64,000 nt of DNA. Origin: Aerobium sp039839275. Its GTDB lineage: Bacteria; Pseudomonadota; Alphaproteobacteria; Rhizobiales; Rhizobiaceae. Where the stretch lies: positions 372,001-436,000 of the forward strand of contig NZ_JBDOQP010000002.1 in the NCBI RefSeq assembly GCF_039839275.1, given 5' to 3'. This document shows positions 26,363-35,650 of this stretch, one piece after another. Numbering within the stretch: position 1 is the first letter of the stretch; each line of letters begins with the position of its first letter. Made by a program: the position numbers and the translations under genes. The notes under the pieces are model-generated. The model ran no database searches. It had not been told where the DNA came from and saw nothing but the letters and a program-made list of their open reading frames with translations.

Positions 26363-27166
26363 ATGAAGGCGGCGCTTAGCAGGGCAATCGCCACGACGCT
26401 CGCGGCGCTGCTGGCGCTCGCACCGGCCGCACTCGCCCAAGCGCCCGAGACGGCGCCGCAGGAGAGCATCCAGATCGGGCTTTCCACCGATCGCGTCGCG
26501 ATCACCACCGATTTTTCAGGCGCAGACCTGACGATCTTCGGCGCGCTCGACAATGCCGACCCGTTCATCAGCCGGCAGGGACGCTACGACGTGATCGTCG
26601 TGCTGGAGGGCCCGCCGCGTCCGCTGGTGGTGCGCAAGAAGACGCGGGTGCTGGGGATGTGGATCAACACCCAGTCGGAAACTTACATCAACGTGCCGTC
26701 GTCCTATTCGCTGGCTACCACCCGCGCCTGGCAGGACATCACCTATCCGGACAACTACCGACAAATGGCGCTGGGTTCTGAAAACGTCTCGGTGACGCCG
26801 CTTCGCGCCGAGGGAGACCGCACGACGCTGGCGGAATTCACCGCCGCGCTACGCGACCGCAAGCGGGCGACCGGCCTCTACAGCGAACGCATCGGCGGCG
26901 TGCATTTCCTGTCGCAGAGCCTTTTCCGCGCAACGCTCCATCTTGCGCCGAACGTGCCTGTCGGCACGCACCGCGCGCGTGCTTTCCTGTTCAAGAACGG
27001 CGTTTTCGTGCGCGAGAGCTCGGCTCAGCTCGCCATCCTCAAATCCGGCTTCGAGCAGCGCATCTATCGTGCGGCCCAGGAGCACGGCTTCCTCTATGGG
27101 TTGGGGGCGGTTGCGTTGGCCTTCGTCACGGGCTGGCTCGGACGCATGATCTTCAGAAGGGACTGA
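26363..27166 (+). CDS. TIGR02186 / Alph_Pro_TM family protein
   Basis: A 267-residue protein with a signal peptide (residues 1-25, ending ALAQA), a periplasmic beta-rich region (IGLSTDRVAITTDFSGADLTIFGAL, VVLEGPPRPLVVRKK) and one C-terminal membrane span (about 240-262) with a short basic tail. It matches a family confined largely to alphaproteobacteria that is nearly always paired with a TauE/SafE gene, as here. It probably acts as an accessory subunit of that transporter; this is inferred from gene pairing. Confidence 0.87.
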   Translation: MKAALSRAIATTLAALLALAPAALAQAPETAPQESIQIGLSTDRVAITTDFSGADLTIFGALDNADPFISRQGRYDVIVVLEGPPRPLVVRKKTRVLGMWINTQSETYINVPSSYSLATTRAWQDITYPDNYRQMALGSENVSVTPLRAEGDRTTLAEFTAALRDRKRATGLYSERIGGVHFLSQSLFRATLHLAPNVPVGTHRARAFLFKNGVFVRESSAQLAILKSGFEQRIYRAAQEHGFLYGLGAVALAFVTGWLGRMIFRRD

Positions 27167-27173
27167 GCCGGCC

Positions 27174-27890
27174 TCAGCCGGCGCGAAGGCGCTGGCCCGC
27201 CACCGCATAGACACGGCTTGCGCCGAGCATATGGGCGAAGAAGGTTTCCCAGCGAAACAGGCCGCGATAGGCCCTGTCGAGAACGTTGAGCGAGCCGGTA
27301 AACGCGCCAAAGGCCGGCATCACCATGCGATCGCCATCGGTCGCGAAGCAGCGGCGTCGAACCGCCCGGCCCCGCTGCACGACCATGGCGCCGGGATGCA
27401 GGTGCCCCGCGATCTCACCGGCGTCCGCGCCGGGCATCGGCTCGTGACGGAAGCGCAGCCGTCCGATCGCGATCTCGCCGACGACCGTGCCCGGCAGATC
27501 GACCGGCGCATCGGGATCGTGATTGCCGGTGACCCACAGCCAGTCGCGTCCGCTCATCAGTCCAAGAAGGGTCTCGCGATACTGGGCCGGCATGCGCCCC
27601 GAGCCGCCGCAATCGTGAAAGCTGTCGCCCAGGCTGATCACCGTTTTCGGCTTGTGGGCGGCGAGCACGGCTTCCAGGCGTTCGAGCGTTGCACCGGTAT
27701 CGTAGGGCGGCAGCAGCCTGCCGCGCCGCGCGGCCGACGACCCCTTCTCGAGGTGAAGGTCCGAAACCACGAGCAGGTCCAGATCCGGCAGATAAAGCGC
27801 GCCGCGCGGATCGCACAACGCCGCTTCGCCGGCGATGTCGAGCGGCCGGGCGGGTCTGGAGACGCCGGTCATGTCAGGCATTGCGTTCAT
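27174..27890 (-). CDS. pdeM: Ligase-associated DNA damage response endonuclease PdeM
   Basis: A 238-residue calcineurin-type metallophosphoesterase with the ordered metal motifs SDLHLEKG, GDSFHDCGG, GNHDPDA and GHLHPG. PdeM is part of the four-gene ligase-associated DNA-repair module and is thought to be a nuclease. Its ATG overlaps the stop of the helicase gene by four bases, so both are read together. The other two partners lie divergently about 3 kb away. Confidence 0.92.
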   Translation of the reverse strand: MNAMPDMTGVSRPARPLDIAGEAALCDPRGALYLPDLDLLVVSDLHLEKGSSAARRGRLLPPYDTGATLERLEAVLAAHKPKTVISLGDSFHDCGGSGRMPAQYRETLLGLMSGRDWLWVTGNHDPDAPVDLPGTVVGEIAIGRLRFRHEPMPGADAGEIAGHLHPGAMVVQRGRAVRRRCFATDGDRMVMPAFGAFTGSLNVLDRAYRGLFRWETFFAHMLGASRVYAVAGQRLRAG

Positions 27891-30409
27891 CGTTCCAGGT
27901 GGTCCTCTCCCATCGCCTCGCGGATCAGATCATCCTCGACTTCCGATAGAAGCATGTCGTCGGCCTCACCCTTGACGCTTTCCCTGCCGATTTCCAGCAT
28001 GACGGGAACCGCGAGCGGCGAGATTCGGTCGAGGCCCTTATGCACGATTCGACCCTTGATGCGCGAGAGCAGGTCGGCGAGCCTCCTGACATCCAGCAGG
28101 CCGGCCGCGGCATCCGCCCGCGTCGCGCGCAGCAGGATGTGGTCGGGGTCGTGCGTGCGCAGGACGTCATAGATCAAATCGGCTGAGACGGTGACCTGCC
28201 TGCCCGTCTTTTCCTGCCCGGGGTGGCGCTTTTCGATCAGCCCCGCGATAACCGCGCAGGCCCGAAACGTCCGCTTCAGCATCCAGCTTTCCGCCATCCA
28301 GGCGTCGAGATCGTCGCCCAGCATGTCCTCGTCGAACAGCATGGAGAGTGGCAAGTCGCCGGAGCGATGCATGGCCCCCATGTCGGCATGCGCCCAGACA
28401 GCCAGGGAATAGTCGGTGGCCACGAAGCCGAGCGGGCGCGCGCCGGCCCGCTCCAGCCGCCGTGTCAGGAGCATGCCGAGCGTCTGATGCGCCAAACGGC
28501 CCTCGAAGGGATAGACGACCATGTAGTAGCGCTTGCCGCGCGGAAACGTTTCAACCAGCATCTCGCCGGCCTTCGGCAGCATCGACTTGTCGTTCTGGAG
28601 CGACAGCCAGTCGGCCACCTGCTCCGGCAATGCGCTCCAGCGCGACGGATCAGCCAGCATCGCGCGCACTTCCGCCGCCAGATAGGTGGAGAGCGGAAAC
28701 TTGCCGCCGGCGTAGGAAGGCACCTTCGCATCCTGGCCTGGCGCGTTCGAGACGTAGCATTCGTTCTCGCGGATGCCTTCGAAGCGCAGCATCTTGCCGG
28801 CGAAGAGAAACGTGTCGCCATGCGCGAGCGTCTCGACGAAATACTCCTCGACCTTGCCCAGAGACATGCCGCCGGTCGGGCTGCGCCTGCCGCCGGCGCG
28901 AACCATGCGCACATTGAGCATCGGCTCTTCGATGATGGTTCCGACATTGAGCCTGTATTGCTGGGCAAAGCGGGGATGGGAGACGCGCCACAGTCCCTCC
29001 TTCGTCTGGCGGATGCGCGCATAGCGCTCGTACGTGCGCAGCGCGTAGCCGCCGGTGGCAACGAAATCGACGATCCGCGCGAAGGTTTCAGTGTCCAGCT
29101 CGGCATAGGGCGCGGCGGTGCGCACTTCCTGCAGCAGCGCGTCGGCTTCAAAAGGCTGCGCACAGGCCATGCCCATGACGTGTTGCGCCAGCACGTCGAG
29201 CGCGCCTTGCGCCAGAGGCGGCGTATCCTGCGCGCCGAGATAGTTCGCCTCGAGTGCGGCTCGGCATTCCAGCACTTCGAAGCGATTTGCGGGCACCAGG
29301 ATGGCACGGCTCGGCTCGTCCATGCGGTGGTTCGAGCGCCCGATGCGCTGCGCCAGCCGGCTGGCGCCCTTGGGCGCGCCGATATGGATGACGAGGTCGA
29401 CATCACCCCAGTCGATGCCGAGGTCGAGCGTCGACGTGGCCACCACGGCGCGCAGTGCGTTGGCTTCCATCGCGTTCTCGACCCTTCGCCGCTGGGCGAC
29501 GTCGAGGGAGCCGTGGTGGAGCGCGATCGGCAGCGTATCCTCGTTGATCCGCCACAGCTCCTGGAACAGAAATTCGGCCTGACTGCGGGTATTGACGAAG
29601 AGAAGCGTCGTGCGGTGTGCCTTGATCGCATCGTAGACCTCGGAGATGGCGTAGCGCGCCGAATGGCCCGCCCACGGCACACGTTCTTCGGAGTCCAGGA
29701 TGGTGATGACCGGCTTGGCGCCACCCTGGACGGTGATGATGTCCGCCATGCCGCCGGCTGGGTTCGTTGCCGGGTTCTGGGGCACCAGCCAGCGGCGCAG
29801 CCCGTCGGGATCGGCGACCGTCGCCGACAGGCCGATCGTCTGGAGCTGCGGCGCCAGCTTGCGCAGCCGCGCGACGCCCAGCGCCAGCAGATGCCCGCGC
29901 TTCGAGGTGACCAGCGAATGCAGTTCGTCGAGCACGACATATTTCAGGCCGGCAAAGAACCGGTCGGCATCCTTCGACGCGATCAACAGGGCAAGCTGCT
30001 CCGGCGTCGTCAGCAATATGTCCGGCGGCGCAAGCTTCTGGCGCGCACGCTTATGCTGCGGCGTATCGCCAGTGCGCGTCTCGATCGAGATGTCGAGCGT
30101 CATCTCGCTGACGGGCCGGCCAAGATTGCGCTCGATGTCGACGGCCAGCGCCTTGAGCGGCGAAATGTAGAGCGTATGCACGCCGGTGTGGGCCTCGCCC
30201 GGCTTCCGCTTCGCCCGCTGCGAAAGGTCGGTGAGAGCGGGCAGGAAGCCGGCCAGCGTCTTGCCCGCACCCGTCGGCGCGACCAGCAGCACGGATGCGC
30301 CGGCGCGCGTCTTCCCCAACAGGTCGAGCTGATATGGACGCGGCGACCAGCCGCGCGTCTCGAACCAGCGTGTGAATGTCTCGGGCAGGAGGGGCGGAAG
30401 CTTCGTCAC
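27887..30409 (-). CDS. Ligase-associated DNA damage response DEXH-box helicase (Lhr-like)
   Basis: An 840-residue superfamily 2 helicase of the Lhr group. Walker A is APTGAGKT at residues 44-51; the DEXH box reads VLDELHSL; motif VI is QRIGRSNHR. The C-terminal half has the Lhr-type winged-helix and DEAD_assoc region (RRYYMVVYPFEGRLAH-like). It unwinds DNA or RNA:DNA hybrids in repair together with PdeM, the ligase and the exonuclease. Long open frames on the opposite strand are codon-bias shadows. Confidence 0.94.
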   Translation of the reverse strand: MTKLPPLLPETFTRWFETRGWSPRPYQLDLLGKTRAGASVLLVAPTGAGKTLAGFLPALTDLSQRAKRKPGEAHTGVHTLYISPLKALAVDIERNLGRPVSEMTLDISIETRTGDTPQHKRARQKLAPPDILLTTPEQLALLIASKDADRFFAGLKYVVLDELHSLVTSKRGHLLALGVARLRKLAPQLQTIGLSATVADPDGLRRWLVPQNPATNPAGGMADIITVQGGAKPVITILDSEERVPWAGHSARYAISEVYDAIKAHRTTLLFVNTRSQAEFLFQELWRINEDTLPIALHHGSLDVAQRRRVENAMEANALRAVVATSTLDLGIDWGDVDLVIHIGAPKGASRLAQRIGRSNHRMDEPSRAILVPANRFEVLECRAALEANYLGAQDTPPLAQGALDVLAQHVMGMACAQPFEADALLQEVRTAAPYAELDTETFARIVDFVATGGYALRTYERYARIRQTKEGLWRVSHPRFAQQYRLNVGTIIEEPMLNVRMVRAGGRRSPTGGMSLGKVEEYFVETLAHGDTFLFAGKMLRFEGIRENECYVSNAPGQDAKVPSYAGGKFPLSTYLAAEVRAMLADPSRWSALPEQVADWLSLQNDKSMLPKAGEMLVETFPRGKRYYMVVYPFEGRLAHQTLGMLLTRRLERAGARPLGFVATDYSLAVWAHADMGAMHRSGDLPLSMLFDEDMLGDDLDAWMAESWMLKRTFRACAVIAGLIEKRHPGQEKTGRQVTVSADLIYDVLRTHDPDHILLRATRADAAAGLLDVRRLADLLSRIKGRIVHKGLDRISPLAVPVMLEIGRESVKGEADDMLLSEVEDDLIREAMGEDHLER

Positions 30410-30481
30410 GAACCACAGGTAGCGCCGGGAGAAGGGATCGCCAAGATGGGAAATGAGCGGCGTTGGTGAGGCGGAAAGGGT

Positions 30482-30517
30482 CCGGCATGGATCCCCGGGT
30501 CAAGCCCGAGGATGACG
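30482..30517 (-). repeat. REP palindrome, copy 1 (inverted)
   Basis: GGCATGGATCCCCGGGTCAA then GCCCGAGGATGACG: the common Hyphomicrobiales REP in reverse orientation to copies 2 and 3. The stem is CCCGGGTC/GACCCGAG-like. Confidence 0.85.
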
Positions 30518-30611
30518 AATGGAAATAGGAAATAGCCAGTCTTGCCACGTTTACGCTGTACCAGCCCACGCTAACTCGGCGTACTGTACGCAGGCATATC
30601 CTTCTCCACCT

Positions 30612-30647
30612 CGTCATCCTCGGGCTCGACCCGAGGATCCATGCCGG
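30612..30647 (+). repeat. REP palindrome, copy 2
   Basis: CGTCATCCTCGGGCTCGACC then CGAGGATCCATGCCGG. The stem CCTCGGG/CCCGAGG is perfect. It differs from copy 3 at one or two positions. Confidence 0.85.
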
Positions 30648-30762
30648 AACCGTGCAACTTCACTGCCGGTGATGACGACGTGGATAGCGTCGTCAGCCAT
30701 GCGATGCTCAGCCGGGACTCAATCCCCTACCATCGCCCTGTGAACAGCCCACCTCTCCGCCT

Positions 30763-30796
30763 CGTCGTCCTCGGGCTTGACCCGAGGATCCATGCC
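30763..30796 (+). repeat. REP palindrome, copy 3
   Basis: CGTCGTCCTCGGGCTTGACC then CGAGGATCCATGCC, same orientation as copy 2 and 151 bases from it. The rest of the 30410-30874 gap holds no gene that I can support. Confidence 0.85.
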
Positions 30797-30874
30797 TAAA
30801 CCGCTCACCCACCCCGCGACGGAACAGACATTCGGCGCGCCCCTTTCCGGGATCGCGCAAATGCCTATCTTCAA

Positions 30875-31894
30875 ATGGCCATGCAGCCTCAGCTTCTGCT
30901 TCACCCCCGCCCCGAAGGGCTCTATTGCCCCCCGGGCGACTTCTTCATCGACCCGGTACGCCCGGTCGATCGCGCGCTTATCACCCATGGCCATTCCGAC
31001 CACGCCCGCGCCGGCCACCGCCATGTGCTCGCGACGCGCCAGACGCTCGACATCATGGCGCTGCGCTATGGCGAGGACTTCGCCGAGGCAACGCAGGTCG
31101 CGGAATATGGCGAGCGGCTCGCCGTGAATGGCGTCGACGTCTCGTTCCATCCCGCCGGCCACGTACTGGGTTCCGCACAGATCGCCGTCGAGCATGGCGG
31201 GATGCGCATCGTCGCTTCCGGCGACTACAAGCGGGCGGCTGACCCCACCTGCGCGGATTTCGAGCCGGTGCGTTGCGACGTCTTCATCACCGAGGCCACC
31301 TTCGGGCTTCCGGTCTTCCGCCACCCCAAGGCAAGCGACGAGGTGAGCCGGCTGCTCAAGTCGGTCTCCCAGTTTCCCGAGCGCGCGCATCTCGTCGGAG
31401 CCTACGCGCTCGGCAAGGCGCAACGCGTCATAAGGCTCATTCGCGACGCGGGCCATCACGACCCGATCTACATCCATGGCGCCCTCGCCCGGCTGTGCGA
31501 CTACTACAAGCGCGAGGGCATCGATCTCGGCGCGCTGGAGCCGGCGACCGTGGAAGGCGGCGCCAAGTCCGGGTTCGCCGGTGCGATCGTCGTCGGTCCG
31601 CCCTCGGCATTTGCAGATCGCTGGGCGCGCCGCTTTCCCGATCCGGTAACCTCGTTCGCCTCGGGCTGGATGCGCATCCGCCAGCGGGTCAAGCAGCGCG
31701 GCGTGGAGCTGCCGCTTATCGTCTCGGACCATTGCGACTGGGACGAGCTGACCGAGACCATCGTGGAAACCGGCGCCGGCGAAGTCTGGGTGACACACGG
31801 CCGCGAGGAGGCCGTCGTGCGGTGGTGCGAAATCAACGGCATCCGGGCACGACCGCTGCATCTCGTCGGCTATGAAGACGAGGCGGAGGAATGA
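30875..31894 (+). CDS. Ligase-associated DNA damage response exonuclease (MBL/beta-CASP)
   Basis: A 339-residue metallo-beta-lactamase/beta-CASP nuclease. The metal motif HxHxDH is present as THGHSDHARAGH near residue 39, followed by HPAGHVLGSAQI and SGDYKR. It belongs to the SNM1-like exonucleases found with bacterial ATP-dependent ligases. The stop overlaps the ligase ATG (ATGA), which implies translational coupling. The start ATG follows the third REP by about 80 bases. Confidence 0.92.
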   Translation: MAMQPQLLLHPRPEGLYCPPGDFFIDPVRPVDRALITHGHSDHARAGHRHVLATRQTLDIMALRYGEDFAEATQVAEYGERLAVNGVDVSFHPAGHVLGSAQIAVEHGGMRIVASGDYKRAADPTCADFEPVRCDVFITEATFGLPVFRHPKASDEVSRLLKSVSQFPERAHLVGAYALGKAQRVIRLIRDAGHHDPIYIHGALARLCDYYKREGIDLGALEPATVEGGAKSGFAGAIVVGPPSAFADRWARRFPDPVTSFASGWMRIRQRVKQRGVELPLIVSDHCDWDELTETIVETGAGEVWVTHGREEAVVRWCEINGIRARPLHLVGYEDEAEE

Positions 31895-33495
31895 AACGCT
31901 TCGCCGAACTGCTCGACCGGCTGCTGCTGACGCCGTCACGCAATGCCAAGCTGAAGCTGATGGCGGATCATTTTCGCGAGGTGCCGGATCCCGACCGTGG
32001 CCTGGCGCTGGCCGCCATCACCGGGAATCTTTCCTTTGCCTCGGTCAAGCCGGCGCTGCTGCGCGCGCTTGTCGCCGAACGCATGGACGAGGTGCTTTTC
32101 GCCTACTCCTACGACTATGTCGGCGACCTTGCCGAGACGATATCGCTGGTGTGGCCGAGCGACGAGGCGACGCCCTCCAACGACGCCGACATCACGCTCT
32201 CGTTCGCCGTCGAGCGCCTCGACAATGCCAGCCGGTCCGATGCACCAACGGTGCTGGCGGGGCTGCTGGATCGACTGACGCCGGAGTCGCGCTTTGCGAT
32301 CATCAAGCTCGTCACCGGCGGATTGCGCGTCGGCGTGTCCGCCCGGCTGGCAAAGCAGGCGCTTGCCAATTACGGCGATGTCGACGTCCACGACATCGAG
32401 GAGATCTGGCACGGGCTGGAGCCGCCTTACGAGGAACTGTTCGCCTGGCTCGACGGAAAGGCACCGAAACCCGAGCGCGCAGCCCTGGCGCTTTTCCGCT
32501 CGGTGATGCTCTCCACTCCCGTCCAGGACGGCGATCTCGCGAAACTCACCCCTTCCGACTACGCCGCCGAGTGGAAATGGGACGGGATCCGTGTCCAGGC
32601 CGTATGTGAAGGAGGGCGCCACCGGATCTATTCGCGAACCGGCGATGAGATTTCCGGCGCGTTTCCCGACCTGCTCGAGGCGATGAACTATTCCGGCGCG
32701 CTCGACGGCGAACTGCTCGTTGGCCATCCGCCGGACCATACCGGTTCGTTTTCCGATCTCCAGCAGCGGCTCAACAGGAAGAGCGTGTCGGCCAAGACGA
32801 TGCGCGAATTCCCTGCTTTCATGCGCTGCTACGACCTCTTGCTGGAGGGTGACGAAGACATCCGCCCCCTTGCATTCGCCGAACGCCGGCGGCGGCTGGA
32901 GCGCTTCGTCGCAACGCTCGATCCCGCACGTTTCGACCTCTCCCCGCTGGTGCCGTTTTCGCAATGGGAAGAACTCGACCGCCTGCGCATGGCCCCGCCG
33001 CACCCGATCATCGAGGGGGTAATGCTGAAGCGGCTCGATTCGTCTTACGTGGCTGGCCGGCCAAAGGGACCATGGTTCAAGTGGAAGCGCGATCCGCACA
33101 TCATCGACGCCGTGCTGATGTATGCCCAGCGCGGCCACGGCAAACGGTCGAGCTTCTATTCGGACTACACGTTCGGCGTGTGGACCGGTTCGGAAACCGA
33201 GCCGGAACTGGTGCCGGTGGGCAAGGCCTATTTCGGTTTCACCGACGAAGAGCTGCGCCAGATCGACAAGTTCGTGCGTGACAACACGATCGAACGGTTC
33301 GGTCCGGTACGCTCGGTGCGGGCCCAGCCCGACCACGGGCTGGTGCTGGAGGTGGCCTTCGAGGGCCTGAACCGATCCACGCGACACAAGTCCGGCGTGG
33401 CGATGCGTTTTCCGCGCATTTCCCGTCTGCGATGGGACAAGCCGCCCGCCGAGGCGGATCGTCTGGAGACGCTGACGGCGATGCTTGACGGGTAG
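31891..33495 (+). CDS. ATP-dependent DNA ligase (ligase-associated DNA damage response)
   Basis: A 534-residue ATP-dependent ligase. The N-terminal DNA-binding region precedes the adenylation motif I EWKWDGIR, with the nucleophile Lys229. Motifs SRTGDEI and LDGELLVG (III), and the C-terminal OB-fold segment with FKWKRDPHIIDAVLMYAQRG (V) follow. It seals nicks in the four-protein repair module linked to crosslink (cisplatin) resistance in alphaproteobacteria. Coupled to the exonuclease gene by a four-base overlap. Confidence 0.94.
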   Translation: MKRFAELLDRLLLTPSRNAKLKLMADHFREVPDPDRGLALAAITGNLSFASVKPALLRALVAERMDEVLFAYSYDYVGDLAETISLVWPSDEATPSNDADITLSFAVERLDNASRSDAPTVLAGLLDRLTPESRFAIIKLVTGGLRVGVSARLAKQALANYGDVDVHDIEEIWHGLEPPYEELFAWLDGKAPKPERAALALFRSVMLSTPVQDGDLAKLTPSDYAAEWKWDGIRVQAVCEGGRHRIYSRTGDEISGAFPDLLEAMNYSGALDGELLVGHPPDHTGSFSDLQQRLNRKSVSAKTMREFPAFMRCYDLLLEGDEDIRPLAFAERRRRLERFVATLDPARFDLSPLVPFSQWEELDRLRMAPPHPIIEGVMLKRLDSSYVAGRPKGPWFKWKRDPHIIDAVLMYAQRGHGKRSSFYSDYTFGVWTGSETEPELVPVGKAYFGFTDEELRQIDKFVRDNTIERFGPVRSVRAQPDHGLVLEVAFEGLNRSTRHKSGVAMRFPRISRLRWDKPPAEADRLETLTAMLDG

Positions 33496-33498
33496 GGA

Positions 33499-34521
33499 CT
33501 ATTCCGTCGTCGAGACCCGGATCGCATAGATGTCGACGACCTTTCCGCCACCCTCGACGTCCGGGTTGATGGCGATCGTGCCGCCCGCACCGGGATCGAC
33601 TTCCGGCAGGTCGATCTCGAACAGGAACTCCTCCCGCGTGCTTCCGACGGCATAGCGCTTGCGCCCGCAGTCGCCGAGTTCGGCAAGGCTGCAATCGACG
33701 GAAATCTGGGTTTCCTGTCCGTCCTCGGTCTGCGCGACGACGTTGAAGACCGCGCGACGACCGGCGATCTGCTCGAGCACGCCCTGCCCGACATCGAACA
33801 GCACCGGCGAGCCGGAGGCGCCGGAACTGATACGAATGAACGGTTCACCGTTCTCGTTGGAGAGCTCGGCGCTCGAATCACCTGGCGCCGTGACCGTGCT
33901 CGCATCGGTAGGGTCGAATACGTTGATCCAGTCACCCAGATCCTGACCGGGGACAACCATGCGCGGCTGGCCGGTCGGCTCGTCGGGTGCGAAGTCCTCA
34001 CTGTCCAGGGGCGGTACGGCGGCGGTCTCAGACTGCGGTGCGGACGGCGCAAGCGCCCACCACGCGCCCAGTCCGGCAATCGCCAGCACGGCAACCGTGA
34101 CAATGATCGCGGTCAAAGATCGGCCGCGGCGCGAGCGTGGTGCATATTCGCCATAGGACGGCGGCTCGATCTCGTCGTCGAGCGCGCCCTGGACAGGCGC
34201 CGCGCGCGCTCGGTCCTCACGCGAGACCGATGGCATTTCGATTTCGGCTGCCGTTGGACGCTGCTGCTGTGGCGCCGCGTCTACGGCAGGAACCGCGGGC
34301 AGGAACTCCGCCTCTATTTCCGAGATTTTCGCTGACAGCGCCTGGCGTCGCTGTGCCGCAGCCGCCTGCGTGGCATTCGGGCTGGCCTCCAGCGCGCGCT
34401 CCAGTGCGGCAAATGCCGATCGGTAGACCTTCTCGCGGAAGTCGCGCCGAGACGGGTCTCCCTTGTCAAAGGCACTGCGTATCGCTTTTTCGAATGCGTC
34501 CAAGCCTTGAATCCACCGCAC
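33499..34521 (-). CDS. Hypothetical single-span membrane protein
   Basis: A 340-residue protein with a helical cytoplasmic N terminus (about residues 1-130, including FEKAIRSAFDKGDPSRRDFREKVYRSAF), a membrane span at about 134-156 (LTAIIVTVAVLAIAGLGAWW), an acidic linker and a beta-rich periplasmic domain (about 215-340) with two cysteines. The N-terminal helices recall small TPR-like modules. Its 3' end converges on the ligase gene with a three-base gap. I do not recognise the family beyond its wide occurrence in related bacteria. Confidence 0.75.
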   Translation of the reverse strand: MRWIQGLDAFEKAIRSAFDKGDPSRRDFREKVYRSAFAALERALEASPNATQAAAAQRRQALSAKISEIEAEFLPAVPAVDAAPQQQRPTAAEIEMPSVSREDRARAAPVQGALDDEIEPPSYGEYAPRSRRGRSLTAIIVTVAVLAIAGLGAWWALAPSAPQSETAAVPPLDSEDFAPDEPTGQPRMVVPGQDLGDWINVFDPTDASTVTAPGDSSAELSNENGEPFIRISSGASGSPVLFDVGQGVLEQIAGRRAVFNVVAQTEDGQETQISVDCSLAELGDCGRKRYAVGSTREEFLFEIDLPEVDPGAGGTIAINPDVEGGGKVVDIYAIRVSTTE

Positions 34522-34652
34522 GGATGTCTGTTACACGCCATGGTTAACCTTCCGTACGCCTTCAAGCAATCGGCATGCGGCCATTGCCATGCATGCACGC
34601 CTACGCAATGCACAGGTGAGTGCGCTTGCGGGAGAGATCGGTTCTGGTAGGG

Positions 34653-34674
34653 TTGACGTTTACGAAAACGTCAA
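34653..34674 (+). promoter_or_regulatory. 22-bp palindromic operator, MerR/LiuR-type
   Basis: Arms TTGACG and CGTCAA around the centre TTTACGAAAA, identical over 22 bases to the site upstream of the DmdC-like gene, in the same orientation relative to its gene. It lies 22 bases before the ATG at 34697, where a bound repressor would block transcription. Confidence 0.72.
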
Positions 34675-34696
34675 CAGCAAGGGAGAGAGGCGAACC

Positions 34697-35650
34697 ATGG
34701 CGTTGCCCGACATTCTGAAAACAAACCTTCGCATCCCCGTCGTCGCTTCGCCGATGTTCATCATTTCCCACCCGCCATTGGTGCTCGCCCAGTGCAAGGC
34801 CGGCATCGTCGGCTCCTTTCCAGCCCTCAACGCCCGTCCCGAGGCGCAGCTCGACGAGTGGCTGGCGCAGATGAGCGAAGAGCTTTCCGTGCATGACGCC
34901 GCGCACCCCGATCGCAAATGCGCGCCCTACGCGGTCAACCAGATCGTCCACAAGTCGAACGGCCGGCTCGAGCACGACCTTGCAATGTGCGTGAAGTACA
35001 AGGTGCCGATCGTCATCACGTCGCTCGGCGCCGTGCCGGAAGTCAACGACGCCGTCCACTCCTATGGCGGCATCGTGCTGCACGACATCATTCACGACCG
35101 TCACGCCCGCAAGGCGATCGAGAAGGGCGCCGACGGCCTGATTGCCGTGGCCGCCGGAGCCGGAGGACATGCCGGCACGCTGTCGCCCTTCGCGCTGGTG
35201 CAGGAAATCCGCCAGTGGTTCGACGGGCCACTGCTCCTGTCCGGGGCGATCGCCAATGGCGGCGCCATTCTCGCGGCGCAGGCAATGGGCGCGGACCTGG
35301 CCTATATCGGTTCGCCGTTCATCGCCACGAAAGAGGCCCGCGCCACCGATGGCTACAAGGACATGATCGTGGCCTCCAAGGCGGCCGACATCGTCTATTC
35401 CAATCTCTTCACCGGCGTGCACGGCAACTATCTGAAAGGCTCGGTCGCCGCCGCCGGAATGGACCCCGACAATCTCGCCCAGTCTGATCCGACCAAGATG
35501 GATTTCGGCAGCGACAAGACCAAGGCCTGGAAGGACATCTGGGGCTGTGGCCAGGGTATCGGCGTTGTCGACGAGATCGTCGGAGCCGCGTACCTTGTCG
35601 ATCGGCTGGCCGGGGAGTATGAGGCGGCGAAAAGGAAGATCGCCGCCTGA
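34697..35650 (+). CDS. Nitronate monooxygenase (2-nitropropane dioxygenase family)
   Basis: A 317-residue FMN enzyme with the NMO family landmarks: RIPVVASPMFIISHPPLVLAQ, GAGGHAGTLSPFALV, LSGAIANGGAILAAQAMGADL and YIGSPFIATKEA. It oxidises alkyl nitronates, or in some members acts as an enoyl reductase-like flavoprotein. GGGAGAGAGG precedes the ATG at 34697. A MerR/LiuR-type operator sits just upstream, which suggests co-regulation with acyl-CoA breakdown genes. Its stop overlaps the EamA transporter ATG (TGATG). Confidence 0.9.
   Translation: MALPDILKTNLRIPVVASPMFIISHPPLVLAQCKAGIVGSFPALNARPEAQLDEWLAQMSEELSVHDAAHPDRKCAPYAVNQIVHKSNGRLEHDLAMCVKYKVPIVITSLGAVPEVNDAVHSYGGIVLHDIIHDRHARKAIEKGADGLIAVAAGAGGHAGTLSPFALVQEIRQWFDGPLLLSGAIANGGAILAAQAMGADLAYIGSPFIATKEARATDGYKDMIVASKAADIVYSNLFTGVHGNYLKGSVAAAGMDPDNLAQSDPTKMDFGSDKTKAWKDIWGCGQGIGVVDEIVGAAYLVDRLAGEYEAAKRKIAA

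Noticed and set aside
28223..30469. Long open frame (about 750 codons) on the plus strand
   Set aside because: Antisense shadow of the Lhr-like helicase, which has all helicase motifs. No motif is visible in the shadow.
30482..30796. Three similar repeats that might suggest a CRISPR array
   Set aside because: The copies are palindromic, irregularly spaced and in both orientations. They match REP elements.
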